A DNA stretch of 64,000 nt from Agrocybe praecox (taxonomy: Eukaryota; Basidiomycota; Agaricomycetes; Agaricales; Agrocybaceae): positions 490,945-554,944 of the forward strand of contig OZ024852.1 in the NCBI GenBank assembly GCA_964017145.1, in the 5' to 3' direction. The position numbers and the translations under genes were made by a program. Shown piece by piece: positions 12,142 through 24,716 of the stretch; position 1 is the first letter of the stretch; every line of letters starts with the position of its first letter. The notes below the pieces were generated by a model. That model was not told where the DNA came from. It did not search any database and saw only the letters and a program-made list of their open reading frames with translations.

Positions 12142-13235
12142 TTTAAGAGAGATTTGATGTGAGATAAAGGTGAGAAGAAAAAGATGGGTGTTGGTGTATG
12201 GTAACGCCGCATGAATTCTGTCGTTTATATAGCATTTCCCTTGTAGTGTGGTTGTATGGCGTAAGCCAAAAAGCGAGAGAGAAAATTGCTCAACATTGCT
12301 GACACTGAGGGCATTTACATGAGAAGACTCTGCCTGATCAGGAAGGTAGAGTCACGCATTTCAGACTTAGTTGACAAATTTATGCTGCGTCACATTGCGC
12401 GATACCATAATCAATCTCCTGCGGTTCGCTTACAGTCATAAATATTTATCCATGATCGTCGTGTCTTGTTTTACGATATTGTACACCAGGTTGCTCTGAC
12501 AATTAAGCTTTATTAGAGAGGTTTTATTCACCTTGTTCCCCGCCAGAAACTCTCGCCTGTGGACAATTCATCGATTTGTTCCGCCTAATGACGCTTCAAT
12601 GATAATGCTTGATTGCTTGATAATGCTGTCGGCGCTAATTGGCCTCGTGGCTGTAACGGCTAATCATTTTCGATACGTTCCCATCACTTCTCACCATCAC
12701 GGAATGCAAATTTAGGCTGTCGCACGTGGCATAATATAGTATAGCTAGAACCAAACCTGAGTAATATTTGATATCCAAAAATATAAACCCACGGCACACA
12801 TACGTCCAGATAGGCGCTCAAAATCGTCACTCAGTTTGATGAGCACGTAGACCCCTTCCCCGGACGAGGACGCTGTACAATCATTTTTGCTTCGACTCGC
12901 GTGGCTTGACAGTTTCTGCCCGCTGAGAATTTACCAGCAAGTACCCACGCTTCAGTTCTAATTTCATGTTGATTCTCACATAAGTAATGTACGATGCGAA
13001 AAGACCTTGAATTAGAGCAATCGCCACCATAACTAAAGAGCTTGACACGTGCAACCATAATGAACGCGCGTGACCAGTAGACGCGTTGCGTATTTACTAG
13101 CAGGCAAACCGCTAAGTCCCGAGCAAAAACTCAAAAACATGCACAAACGCATATATTCTTGCTTTTAAGCAGTAAAACTTTTATTTCACTTACTACCGAC
13201 TTCCTTTACAACCGCCATCTCTGTTTTTCTAAGTG
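12142..13235. promoter_or_regulatory. Divergent promoter region of the flavodoxin pair
   Basis: A 1.1-kb spacer between two head-to-head paralogues. It should contain both promoters. A TATA-like element is visible for the minus gene (12224-12231). No convincing stress-response element was recognised. Short ORFs at 12533-12715 and 12831-13058 look non-coding. Confidence 0.45.
12224..12231 (-). promoter_or_regulatory. TATA box of flavodoxin-like gene copy 1
   Basis: The minus strand reads TATATAAA about 85 bp before the ATG at 12141. Motif and position only. Confidence 0.5.
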
Positions 13236-14094
13236 ATGGCGTCCTCAAATCCTCGTATTGCGATAATCATTTATACGATGTACGGACACATTGGTAAAAG
13301 TGAGCTTCATTTGACCAACTATTCACGTAAAAATTGTCATTAACAATCGCTTTCAGTGGCTGAAGCAATCAAGAGTGGCATCAAGCAGGCTGGCGGCGAC
13401 GCTGACATTTATCAGTGAGTACATGCATGTGTGGCGTTCACCTCTTCCGAAAATATTCTGATAACCATCTAGGGTCGCAGAGACTCTTTCGGAGGAGATT
13501 CTTAGTGCTATGCACGCTCATCCGAAGCCAGACTATCCGATTGCGACTCGGGATACTCTGACTAAATACGATGCGTACATGTTTGGAATACCAACGCGCT
13601 TCGGAAATATGCCGGCACAGCTGAAGGTGAGTATATGCGCTGTCCTTTACAGATGAAGCGCATATATCCACTATTTTGAACCTATAATAGACCTTTTGGG
13701 ATTCTACCGGGCAGCTGTGGGCTCAGGGAAAACTCATGGGTAAGTATGCTGGAGTCTTCGTATCGACTTCCAGTCTTGGAGGTGGACAGGAGACGACTCC
13801 TCTTACATTTATGTCGACCCTCGTTCACCATGGAATAATTTTCGTACCGCTCGGATACGCCTCTGGCCTGAACAAGTTTTCAACCCTTGACGAAGTCTGT
13901 GGAGGTATGCAGGCCAGACTCCTTTGTCACCTTTTGTGCCAAGAATGTTGAAAATGTTATCAGGCAGTGCATGGGGAGCAGGTACCTTCGCAGGGCCGAA
14001 ATACTCCCGTCAGCCATCACAGAGGGAGCTTAGCATAGCTGCATGCCATGGGGAATACTTCTACAAGACGGTTTCTCGTGTCAAAATGGTGTGA
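13236..14094 (+). CDS. Flavodoxin-like NAD(P)H:quinone reductase (copy 2)
   Basis: Second WrbA/Pst2-type FMN quinone reductase. The ATG at 13236 starts [20 protein letters not shown]; the first intron splits the codon after this loop. Following exons read [98 protein letters not shown], then [11 protein letters not shown] and the end SRVKMV. Each block matches copy 1 in order, so the two are duplicates in inverted orientation. The proteins differ at many positions, mainly near the ends, so the duplication is not recent. All catalytic-fold motifs are kept and no stop interrupts the spliced frame. Separate substrates or expression are possible but not shown. Confidence 0.92.
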
Positions 14095-14888
14095 GCGTAT
14101 GCCGCTTCCTATCGCCCTTGCTTTTGCCTTTTGCCTTTTTCTCTGTTTATCCACCTCAGGCATAGATTACACATGGTCTAATAAACTGCATAATTCGTTA
14201 ATACCATTGTACAGCTTTACAATTCTGTGGTATGAGGGGTCCGGCTGGACACTTTCCCCGAACAAACAAAGCCAAAATATGGGTATGAACCTTATCCCGG
14301 TGACACTTTTCCTTTGGCTTTCTCTCTCGAAGTTTTACTGCTGATGGGCTTTTCTCTTCATAAAATCATTGTAATACCCCTTTAAACACGTACATCAAAA
14401 AGAATTATTTGTTTTCGCGTTTTCTGTTTCTTTTGTTTCTTTTTTGGCCTTGGCTGGCTTTGCTGCTTTGCGACGGGTCACTTTCCCGGCGATTAAGATA
14501 TGAGTTTGTTCTGTTTTATGATCATCATTGACCATTTTCTGTCTCTCTGTGAAAATTGCTTACCACCCGCACTGAACGAAACCTCAGTCAAGAGACTCGG
14601 AAACTGTTTGACGACTGTGTTTGTCCTTTACACTACTACACGAAATGATGTACACATATGATCTGAACACCGCCGAATTACAGGCCCTGAACAAACCGAA
14701 CGCACGCACACTGCGAAAAATATAAGCAGCTTAATTAGTCACCAGCTAGGATGACGAAGCGAGCCTCCCTCCGCCCTGGGGCGGACCTTTACATTTTAAT
14801 AGCTTCCTGAGGCGATAGTAGAACTTTTCACTAAGCTTGCCCCCGAAGACCTAGAGTGTAAATAACATTAGTTCATTTCAGATATAAA
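14095..14888. other. Intergenic between convergent genes
   Basis: 3' flanks of flavodoxin copy 2 and of the aldolase gene. T-rich stretches near 14380-14450; no supported gene. Confidence 0.4.
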
Positions 14889-15808
14889 TTAGAATCTAAC
14901 GCACGTTCCAATCCTTTCAGCGCCAGCTTTGAACATTTCTTTGCATGCATCAAAAGAATGGACACCACCTGATGCTTTGACTTTGACGTTGCCTTTGTAC
15001 CGAACGGTTTTGTACATCAACTGGACGTCTTCTTTCGTCGCTCCTCCTGAAGCAAACCCAGTGGATGTTTTGACAAAGGCAGCACCAGCCTCTGCTGCAA
15101 GCACACAGGCAGCAATCTTGATCTCTGCAGTTGGGATGAGACCGGTTTCAATGATTACTTTCACAGGAACCGGGGTGCAAGCGGAGATGATGGTCTGCAA
15201 GTGCTCGAAGATGGCGGTATATCGAGGTGGACTGGCAAACAGAAGTCCAAGTGGAATCACAACATCAATCTCCAGCGCGCCGTCTTTGGTGGCCTGTTGA
15301 GCTTCACTGCGGCACAGATTTATGCGATCTGGTTCGACATTTAGATGTTCTTGTCTACATGTTGGGACTTGGGGACTGACTAGGCTTTTGATTCGGCTGA
15401 TCCTGCGCCCAACGGGAAGCCGACTACGCAGCATGCAATCGTTTGAGAACTTTGCAATGCCTTGAGCTTCTGCGTAACTTGCTTGACGTATATTCCATTC
15501 ACACAGCACGACTATAACAACGACACCGAATGATATTATTTTCCAGTGTATGTTTGTGAGTCTTATCTGACACATACCTTGAATCCATACTGAACTGCTT
15601 CTTCACATAGCGCGTCTATCTGCTCCGGGGTCGCTTCTTGTTTGAGGAGAGTATGATCAATGGCCAAAGGAAAGCGAGGATCACTAGCTTCCGACAACGA
15701 CGATAGGGGCGCTGAGATATCCGAGTTGGAAGATTCTTCAGAAAGAACTTCAGTTATCTTGGAGTTGATGAAGGATGTCCATTCCTCATCGGTACGTTTG
15801 ATAGACAT
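14889..15808 (-). CDS. deoC: Deoxyribose-phosphate aldolase
   Basis: Class I aldolase that splits 2-deoxyribose-5-phosphate into glyceraldehyde-3-phosphate and acetaldehyde in deoxynucleoside catabolism. Three exons (15578-15808, 15381-15511, 14889-15306) join to 259 residues. The N-terminus has a short Ser/Glu-rich extension, then FPLAIDHTLLKQEATPEQID. Exon 2 reads SCCVNGIYVKQ and CCVVGFPLGAGSAESKA. Exon 3 gives EAQQATKDGALEIDVVIPLG, VKVIIETGLI, then FVKTSTGFASGGAT with the Schiff-base lysine, and VKASGGVHSFDACKEM. The second intron is placed so that SKAY runs into EAQQ, as the family requires. The frame reads through an in-frame shadow upstream but only this splice gives the family sequence. 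Divergent to HSP78 across 353 bp. Confidence 0.95.
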
Positions 15809-16161
15809 CCTGAAGATTCACAGCGCCGCTGATGATTATATCGTAGAGAAAAGGCAAGGGGGTCCGGGCCTCCAGACACCACAGCGGCCCGCCGCCCGAG
15901 CCTCAGGGTGGAGAATGTCCAAATATGTTTCATTCCCCAAATAGTTCCGCGAGTTTTCTCGAACACTCCAGTGGTCGGACGAGAGAACTAGCGACAGAAA
16001 TGGATGTTTAAAGCTACATATAACTAACCTTAATCAGCGACATATCTCAATACCTTCATCTTGTGCGCCCAACCTTTAAGTAGGTTCCTTTATTATCTCA
16101 ATCCAACAAACAACTTGTCCGACACGTTTAACGTTTAACGTACACTCTACTATTAGTCGCC
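15809..16161. promoter_or_regulatory. Divergent promoter region, aldolase and HSP78
   Basis: 353-bp spacer between two divergent genes. It contains a heat-shock-element-like core at 15956-15963 (TTCTCGAA), which may serve the chaperone gene on the plus strand. Only the motif was seen. Confidence 0.4.
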
Positions 16162-19100
16162 ATGTCTCGGTTCTTGGCTCCTGCAAACCCACTATTAAAG
16201 TCGTCTAGACAGTCAAATCTCTCTTCCTACACCAGGCGTTCTCTGACAACTACTGCCACAACTTCAAGGCTTTTATATACACGAACACGAACGCGTCCAG
16301 GTGCAGGCCCCATTCTACTTGTACCTTCGGCATGTGTTAGCCTACGGAGCAGCTTTCAAAGCTTAAGGTCTTATGCGAACAACGCAGGTGGCGGTATGCC
16401 GCCTGGGTTTAGCTTTGGTCAGCAGAAGCAAAAAGGAGAGGCCTTGAAGGAATATGTATGTCGTTTCTTTATCAATTGCCCTGCTGTTTGTGCTTACTAT
16501 TCACCCGTAGAGTGTGGACTTGACTGAGATGGCCAGAGAAGGGAAGCTGGATCCAGTCATTGGTAGAGATGAAGGTATAGTTGATTGGAATGGCGTGGGC
16601 TTGAAATTATACTGATTGTTCTGTGTAGAAATCAGACGGACTATTCAAAGTACGTGACCAGACTCTAGCTTATAATAGGATGTTGAACACTGACTTTCAT
16701 GTCAAGTATTATCCCGGAGGACAAAGTCAAATCCAGTGGTATGTACCACGCCATTGTGGATGTTTATCTGATGCTCAAAGTCATTTTCCAGCTCATTGGG
16801 CCTCCTGGAGTCGGAAAGACTGCCATTTTAGAAGGATTAGCAAGTCGCATTGTATCGAAGGAGGTACCAGAGGTAAGCGCCCATGATTTTCACTCTCGAA
16901 TTGTTCCTCATATGTAGGACGCAGTCGCTCCAAAATAAACGCGTTCTGTCAATTGACCTTGCATCTATTATGGCCGGCTCCGGTATTCGAGGGCAGTTCG
17001 AAGAGAAATTCAAGGCCTTACTGCGCGACATTGAAGAAGAATCGGGAAACGTCATTTGCTTCATAGACGAAGTTCGTAAGTATTCTTCAAAACATACCCA
17101 TCGACGAGAGTATGGGGAGTATTAACATCTCATTTAGATACACTCTTCAACCTCGGGAAAGCCGAAGGTAGTATTGATGCCGGGCAGATGATTAAACCGG
17201 CGTTAGCTAGAGGTCTGCAGTTAGTTGGGGCCACCACACGTAAGTTATTCTAGTCTCTTGCATTTTTGTTCTAGACTTGACAATACGTGATAATCTAGCT
17301 GACGAGTACCGAAAAACCATTGGCAAAGATGCCGCTCTCGAGCGTCGGTTCCAACCAGTCAATATTGACGAACCCACTGTGGCCTCAACGATATCAATCC
17401 TACGTGGTCTGAAACCAAGATATGAGGTCCATCATGGTGTTGAAATAGCTGACAGTGCCCTAGTTACTGGTACGCTCCATTCGATGCTCTATGACCGTCT
17501 TTTGTTGTGTCTGACTCGAAGCATCGTTCAAGCTGCTGTTTACTCTGCCCGTTATATTTCCGACCGATACTTGCCTGACAAAGCCATCGACTTGGTCGAT
17601 GAAGCTGCTTCATCGCTTCGGCTCGCTCAGGAATCTAAGCCCGATGAGCTGGAACATCTCGAGCGCGAAATCATGACTCTACAGATCGAACTGGAGAGTT
17701 TGAAGAAAGAAACAGATGTATTCAGCGTTGAACGACGGACCAAGGTTGAAGAGGACTTGCTCCTAAAACGTCAAGAAGTTGATGCTCTAACTGCGGTGTG
17801 GCAAGCTGGTAACTTATCTCATTCCATCAAGTATCAAATCGGCGCTTATTTATCTATTCCTCACAGAACGAGAAAGGTTACAGAAGATCAAAGATGTCAA
17901 GAAGAAACTTGAAGATGCGAAATACCAGTTGGAAGTTGCACAGCGTCAGGGCAATTTTGAACTTGCCTCGAGATTACGATTCTCCACCATCCCAGATTTC
18001 GAGGGGCAGTTACCAAACGAGCGTGATGGTGAGGTTTCGGAGGAGTCGCCTTTGGCTATGCTGCACGATCGCGTGACTTCCAATGACATCTCTCGCGTCG
18101 TCGCGAAGGCTACTGGTATTCCGGTGCAGAATCTGTTGAAAGGAGAGAGGGACAAGCTCGTACATGTATGTGTTCACAGCTGGTTTCCCTATGTTACGTT
18201 GTTTTAATGTACTGATGATGTTTATAGATGGAAGATGCTCTGCGTGAACGTGTCGTGGGACAAGATCATGTAGTCGAATCAGTCAGCGATGCTGTAAGAA
18301 TATCGCGGGCTGGCTTGCAAGCACCCAATAGACCGGTAGCATCATTTTTGTTCCTAGGGCCCACAGGTGTAGGAAAGGTCAGCTCACTTATCACTGTTGG
18401 CGCTGATGACGTAGTTAGACAGTACCGCTGATGCATTTTATATAGACTGAGCTATGCAAAGCCCTGGCGTCGTTCCTGTACAACGACGAACAACGAGGGT
18501 TGATCACTATCAACATGTCGGAGGTGAGCGACTATCAAATTACACAGAGTTGATGTCATTGTAGCTAAAGATTCGGCAAAAATCATACCGGTAGTATCAT
18601 GATCGTCATACAGTGTCACGGTTAATTGGCGCTGCACCAGGATATGTTGGATTCGAGGAGGGAGGTCAGTTGACAGAGGCTGTCCGCAGGAAACCGTACG
18701 GTATGTTTCCGTCTTACTTTCCAAACGTGTTTCGTTGTTTTCTTTTTCGCTGACCGGTTTACTCCCAATAGCTGTGGTATTGCTCGATGAATTGGAGAAG
18801 GCTCACAAGGTAAGAAAACAACGGAGTGATATGGATATTTTGATTTCACATTGACGAGTAACGTATAGGATGTTGCCATGATTCTATTGCAAATTCTTGA
18901 TGAAGGCACTATCACTGATAGTCAAGGACGAAAGGTTGATTTCAAGGTTAGCTCAATAACGCCTAGGAGTCGGAAAGTATAATATAATACGAAATTTATT
19001 TTAGAACACAATCATCTGCCTGACGAGCAACCTAGGAAGCGATATCCTTGCACATGCGTCCGCATCCGATCCAGAAACAGGTCTCGTCAACGCCGAAGCC

Positions 19101-19609
19101 AAAGCCGAAGTCTTGGAGCGCACACAAGAATACTTCCCTCCCGAATTGCTCAATCGCCTGGATTCTATGCTTGTCTTCAACAAATTATCACGCAGCTCTA
19201 TCCTCAAGGTCGTCGATCTGCGCCTCGACGATGTGGCCCAGCGGCTGAAGCACAGGAATATCGAACTCGACGTTGATGAGATTGCGCGCAATTGGTTAGC
19301 AAAGAAAGGATATTCGGAGATGTATGGCGCTCGTGCCATTGCTCGCGTTGTGCGGACAGATGTGTTGTTCCCGCTGGCTCAGAAACTTTTGAGAGGCACA
19401 ATCAGGTCAGCTCTTTTTACTTTTTCTCTCGATGTATATTTTATTAATCAAAATGCTCGAATAGGGATGGTGAAACTGTGAAGATTCGCGTTACTGATGA
19501 TGCCCTAGATATTTTGGAAAACCATACTCCGGATCCGACTGTTAGTCAACCTGATTCCGAGGTCAACCCTGATGAGCGACCACCCCTTGAAGAAGAAACC
19601 AAGAATTAA
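16162..19609 (+). CDS. HSP78: Mitochondrial Hsp78, ClpB/Hsp104-type disaggregase
   Basis: AAA+ chaperone of the mitochondrial matrix that works with mtHsp70 to dissolve aggregates and keep matrix proteins active. The start at 16162 gives a long Ser/Thr/Arg-rich presequence, and there is no ClpB N-domain, as in yeast Hsp78. Next come [19 protein letters not shown], the NBD1 Walker [34 protein letters not shown], Walker [18 protein letters not shown], and the arginine-finger region [11 protein letters not shown] coiled-coil middle domain follows ([20 protein letters not shown]), then NBD2 with [19 protein letters not shown] split by an intron, LLDELEKAH, and the C-terminal [18 protein letters not shown]. 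It ends at TKN (TAA 19607-19609). About a dozen or more introns; roughly 850 residues. Confidence 0.94.
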
Positions 19610-19862
19610 ACCAGGAAACCTGATTCTCGAATATCATGTATTAACTATTGCATTTCCCAGTCACATCACCCTACTCCAAACATCACCCATTACAATTGGA
19701 CAAACTGTAACTATCTATATTATGTATAAACATAGAGACTAGGCCGGAAAAGATCGAAAAGTAGCATAGGCGTATAGACACAATAACATAGCATATAATC
19801 ATAATTTACGTTGGAGACTAAAACTTAGACAAAGTCTTCAGGGTATTAAGGAATAAAATTGT

Positions 19863-22800
19863 TCAGGAAGTTGTGTTGACCTTCTGTTGAGGTTTGCGCG
19901 GCTGCTGAGGTCTTCTAGGATTATTATGAGGTGGTTGATTAGATGGGGTCCGGGGAAAAGGTGGTGCGGCAGATCCAGAACTTCCTGCAGCATTTTCGCC
20001 ATTGACAACAGGAGCTTTGCCCTTCTCCTTTTTCATGGGCTGATGTTTGGGTCTAGGTTTTCTGTTATTTTTGCCATTTGGGTTGCTGGCGTTGGCATTG
20101 CCTTGTAATTGAGCGATCAAGAGCATCTCTTCCTGTTGCACGCGTTCTTCCTCAGCAGTCCACCACTTGAGGAAGTCAGCTTCGGCTTGTAATGATGCTT
20201 CTTCTTCTTGGATCTCACGCAAAGAACGTTTATCCTTGACAGGAGCGGCTTGTTCTTGTTGGGCATGCTGGATAGCGACGAATGACATTCCCTTAGTAGG
20301 AGTACTTGCTTGTGCTGGAGTAGGGTTGACAGGAGGTTGGTTCCATACTTTACCACCACTAAGACAGAAGATCAGACACGAAAAATGGCTTTTATAAAGT
20401 TCAAACTTACGATGGAACACGGTTACCCGACTTGGACGGTGTTGCTCGAGAAGGTGTAATAACAGGGCCAAGGCCCGGTGCTTGAGGCCTTGCAGGAGCG
20501 GTGGGCGCCTGTGGTGGTAGCTGGAGTGCTGGAAACTGAGCCTTGGATGGGTTTGGAGGTGGTCTGGCATTTTCCCTCGACAAGCTCAAACCCGACATAA
20601 CGCTTGGTCCAGGGGGCGTCGACGGAGCTGGGACACGGTCTGATGAGTCAAATTGTGATCGCCAGCCCAGAGGTGGTCCTGATTTGCTTGCAGACTTGGT
20701 AGGAGTAGACATGGCCCAAGTCATTGCCGGCCTTACTGGTGAATACGAAGCAGCAGTAGCATTAAGAGGATGCCGAGAGGGAGAAGCCTGACCCTTAGCT
20801 GCTTCAGCCATGACAGTTTTCATGTCAACTCTACAAAAAAAGGGAGGAAGGCAATCAGTACCATAGAGTGTGAGAGATGTAAATGACCAACTTTGGTGCT
20901 GAAACATGTGCTTTCCAAACAGGAGAGGCCACAGGAGGCATATTAAATGTAGAACCCATATCTGTCGGAATGAGTGACGATGCGGGGGTGTCTGGCTCAT
21001 CCATAAAGAAAATATCATCACCAGAGGGCGGCCGGCGAAGTGAAGGACTTGAAGCTACATTATTTGCCGCTAACGACGCTGCCTTGGAAAGGGTGGCTAT
21101 CGATGTTTTGCTGGACACCTTTCTCATAGGTGTAGGCGGAGATAACTTGATATTCGAGTTATCTTTCCTCGAAGATCCTATAGTATATCTGGAAATGGAC
21201 TTGACAATTGTCTCGGGAATATCTTGCATCGCCAACCAATCCTCGTTCTTGACCATCAATTGCTTGACGTAGGCTTGCCCTCTTGCAAAGGGCGCCTTCT
21301 CAATTTGACGCTGCATCACAAATTTGGCGAGTTGCTTGACAAGGGCGTACGGAATCTCGTCTATAAGGTGGCTTTCCAGGAAGGACTCCATGTTGACTGT
21401 GATATACTCTTGCATCTTCTCGATCAAGGGGAGGATGTGATAATGTGTTGCGTCCGCCAAGATGTAGCATGCATTAGTGATATTGGAATGCCCCAGAATA
21501 ACTGCAGAACAAATCAGGATAAGACGATCCAGAAGAAGTTCGTTCTACAACATTTTATTAACGATTGGATTTAGGGGGACAGTCACATATAGAATGTTTA
21601 CTCACTGCAGCAGCAATAATACTAAACATGAATTGCAGCAAGTCTTCAACTGAATTGACGAATTCTAACACACATATGAGTAAACATGTAACAGAAAATT
21701 GTGACCATGACGTACCTAGAGTACAAAACATTTCCGAATCGTCCCCACAACACATGAAGCTCAACACAAAACGCATAACATGCCAAGTTAAATGCGTCAA
21801 ATTGATCCTAATCATACCATCCGCATCCCATCTTTTCTTTGTCCAATCTTCCAAATCGAAGAAGCTCGCGAACAGCGGCGAATGAGCTCTAAGAATGACC
21901 GAGTGACAATACACTTCTTTATCCTCGAGCAACAAAACGACATCAGGAGCAAGTGGCGATCCCCTGGGCAGCTTATCCTGGACGGTGTCAAAAAGCTTTC
22001 GTAAATCGCGTACCATCGTCGGAGCAGGCACTCGTTTCACGGGTGGTTCCAAAGCCGTCTTTAGTTCTGCTAATCCCAAGAGCTGCGCGAAGCTCTGAAG
22101 CTCCCTCTTGATCTGAGCGGGATTCGCCCCGACCATAGTCAAGTCCTTATCGGCAGCGACATTAACTCTTCTGTCCCAGATCGCCAACACATTGTCCGAG
22201 TAGAGATACTGCAACAGTATCAAAAGCGAAAGAGGGTGGCACCCATATATGCCAATTCGGGTGATCTTAAATACGCCGATCCCGGGACCAGGCTTTGCAG
22301 GCATCATCCTGATACTCAGATTGATTTGCCCACCGCCAATAGGTTCAGACCCCGCGAGTAATTTCGCAAGAACAGAAGACCGAGCTCCAAGGACTGCGCG
22401 ATGCGCTGGAAATGCAGCACCATTTTGAACGTGTATCATCGTGTCTGCACCATGTGGTAAGCGCACCGCGTCGTAGCTGACGCTTCCCCCTCCGGCCTTC
22501 CGCATCGTTTGCTCATACAACAGGACGTTACACAACTCCAGGAGGTCGTTCACGTCATTCTCGATCCCAGCGTCCTCAGGTTCGTCGTCGTACAATTCAG
22601 TTTCGGCCGACGAGAACATTCGTCGTTGATTTCCCTTCGTCAAATTGCCCTGACCGACGTCAATTGCTCGTCTAGGGTCTTGGTCCTCGGGTTCTCGATA
22701 AAACTTCAAGTACGGTTGGACTGTCTTCATATCCTGTGCAATGGAATTGCCGGTAACCTCGATAGGTCTCGGTCGATAATTGATCTTTAAAGCACCAAAG

Positions 22801-24716
22801 GCACCGGTACTATTGGCGCACACTTGAGTAATGCGCTGCAGGAACGGGATGCGTTCAAACTTGAAGGCTTTCGCCGACGCATTTTTAGCACTCCTCGTGC
22901 GCACGAAAACATGACCAGATTCCGTGCATACAATCAAAGAACCGTCGGAGCCAAGGGCGACATCCTGAGGGAAAATTAATACGATGCGCATGTCTGATTT
23001 GAAACACTTTCAAATTACCTTTACAGCACTGAACTTCTTCCTCAATGCCCACACTCTCTGTGGTTTCAATCCCTTCCCATCTCCAGTCCCATCTGTGATA
23101 GCATTCGGCGATGAAAACGTGAACACCTCTCCATTCGATGATAGAGCAGCAAAGGTTTCATCACAGCATACAATCTTTGAGATACACGAATCTTTGATGG
23201 ACTGAGGTGGTCGATACGGCTCGATGCCTGTTGGGAATGCATGCATCGGGAAGATCAGACGAGTTTGTCTATCATTCCAGATGCATTCTACTTGGTTGGT
23301 AACGAGTAAACCAACTAGGACAGTGTCCTAAAAAAATTAGGTTCAGTGAGATGATGGACGCATCAAACACATGAGGATGCGACGGACACTCATGGCTAGG
23401 TCGATGATAGCATTCGTAAACTTGGTTACTGCGCGCGGTGTAATTTGAACAGGTTGGGCAACCTTGTCGTAACCTGGAAATAGATATTTTAGTCGCTCGA
23501 TTTGACTGTGTCTCAAATTCGAAGACAAACCTAGCTGGCCCATATTCGTGCCCCATGTAAACACAGCTTCCTTTGTCCAACATGCCGAAGCATTCTTGCT
23601 GGCTGCAATTCCACAAACAACCTCTCTCCGCAAAAGGCCCACCACTCGCTTGGGAACGCTCTGTATAGGCTCCTCATTGCGGCCAGAAAGGGTTGTCGAA
23701 CCTTCCACAATATATCCGAGCTGATAGAATCGATTCAAGCCCCATGAATAAACTTCGCCCGAAGTCGTTAGCGCGAGTGTATGGTCTTGTCCAAGCGCTA
23801 CGCGCGCTACAGGGAGATTGAACGAAGGAAGAGGTTCTAGACTATACTGCGTATGTTGTACAGGTCCAAGCCGTCCACCACTGCCGAATCCGCAAAGTCG
23901 TAAGTTTCCCTCGCTTTCGGTAGTGACGATAGCCGTGTGTAACTTTGACATTTGGATTTGCTTGACGAGAATAGGAGAAAACCTGGCGGACAAATTCATC
24001 TTGAACGAATTCTCAGAGTCATCCTTGGATTTGGTAATGACATGGTCGGGATAAATCCTGTCATTTCCATCCGATAACCCAAGAGCTGCATTCCTACAAA
24101 TACTTTTCAGCAAGAAAACGGGTTACTGAGCCGACGAAGCGCACCTATTAGCCCCCCAAGTAAACAGCTCAGCATTTACATCTTGTCCAATTGGTTTCGT
24201 TCCATTGACAGTGGAATTATACAAATCATACGCCGTGTATCCTTCAATATCTTTGAGAGATGCATCGATATCCGAGCGTTGTAATAGCAATAACCTATAA
24301 AATTTTCAATGACGTCAATGTATGTCTCTCGCGTATGAGACCACAACGTACGCCCCGGGAAAGTTGGCAGAGTAGAGTGCCCGGTGTAGAGGTGTCCACA
24401 TATTCTCCACGTCTGCCAGGTTGACATCGATGTTGGGGTGCTTCAAAAGCGCTCGAATATACTCTATGGATTCAAGAGAAGTACTCGCGAGATGTAAGAC
24501 TGTCCTTCCAAGCCAGTCTCTAGCATTTACATCGACTGATATATTGCTCGCTAATCCTCCGGTACGATTCCAAGACTTCCCCCCTCCTCCCACAGAGCCC
24601 GATCCGGGGGCACCAGACGGAGCAGAGGCGGTGGATCCGCGCTCGTTGCTCCCATCGAGCAGGCGCTGAAAGCCCTGCAAGTTTCGTGTATTGTAGTAAT
24701 CATGGAGCAAGGTCAT
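19863..24716 (-). CDS. Ankyrin-RCC1-double BTB protein, IBtk-like
   Basis: Large multidomain protein with the order of metazoan IBtk: ankyrin repeats, RCC1-type repeats, two BTB domains and a low-complexity tail. Related proteins act as substrate adaptors for Cul3 ubiquitin ligases; that role is inferred here. The ATG at 24716 starts MTLLHDYYNTRNLQGFQRLL. Ankyrin units read DVNARDWLGRTVLHLAS and VENMWTPLHRALYSANF. RCC1-like units include LRLCGFGSGGRLG, VALGQDHTLALTTSGEVYSW and VFTWGTNMGQLG. BTB 1 carries DTMIHVQNGAAFPAHRAVLG; BTB 2 carries PDVVLLLEDKEVYCHSVILR and LYSDNVL lies between them. The tail is rich in Pro, Ser, Gln and Lys and ends KVNTTS at 19863. Many short introns; about 1,300-1,400 residues. 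Some exon joins in the RCC1 part are not resolved. Confidence 0.85.
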
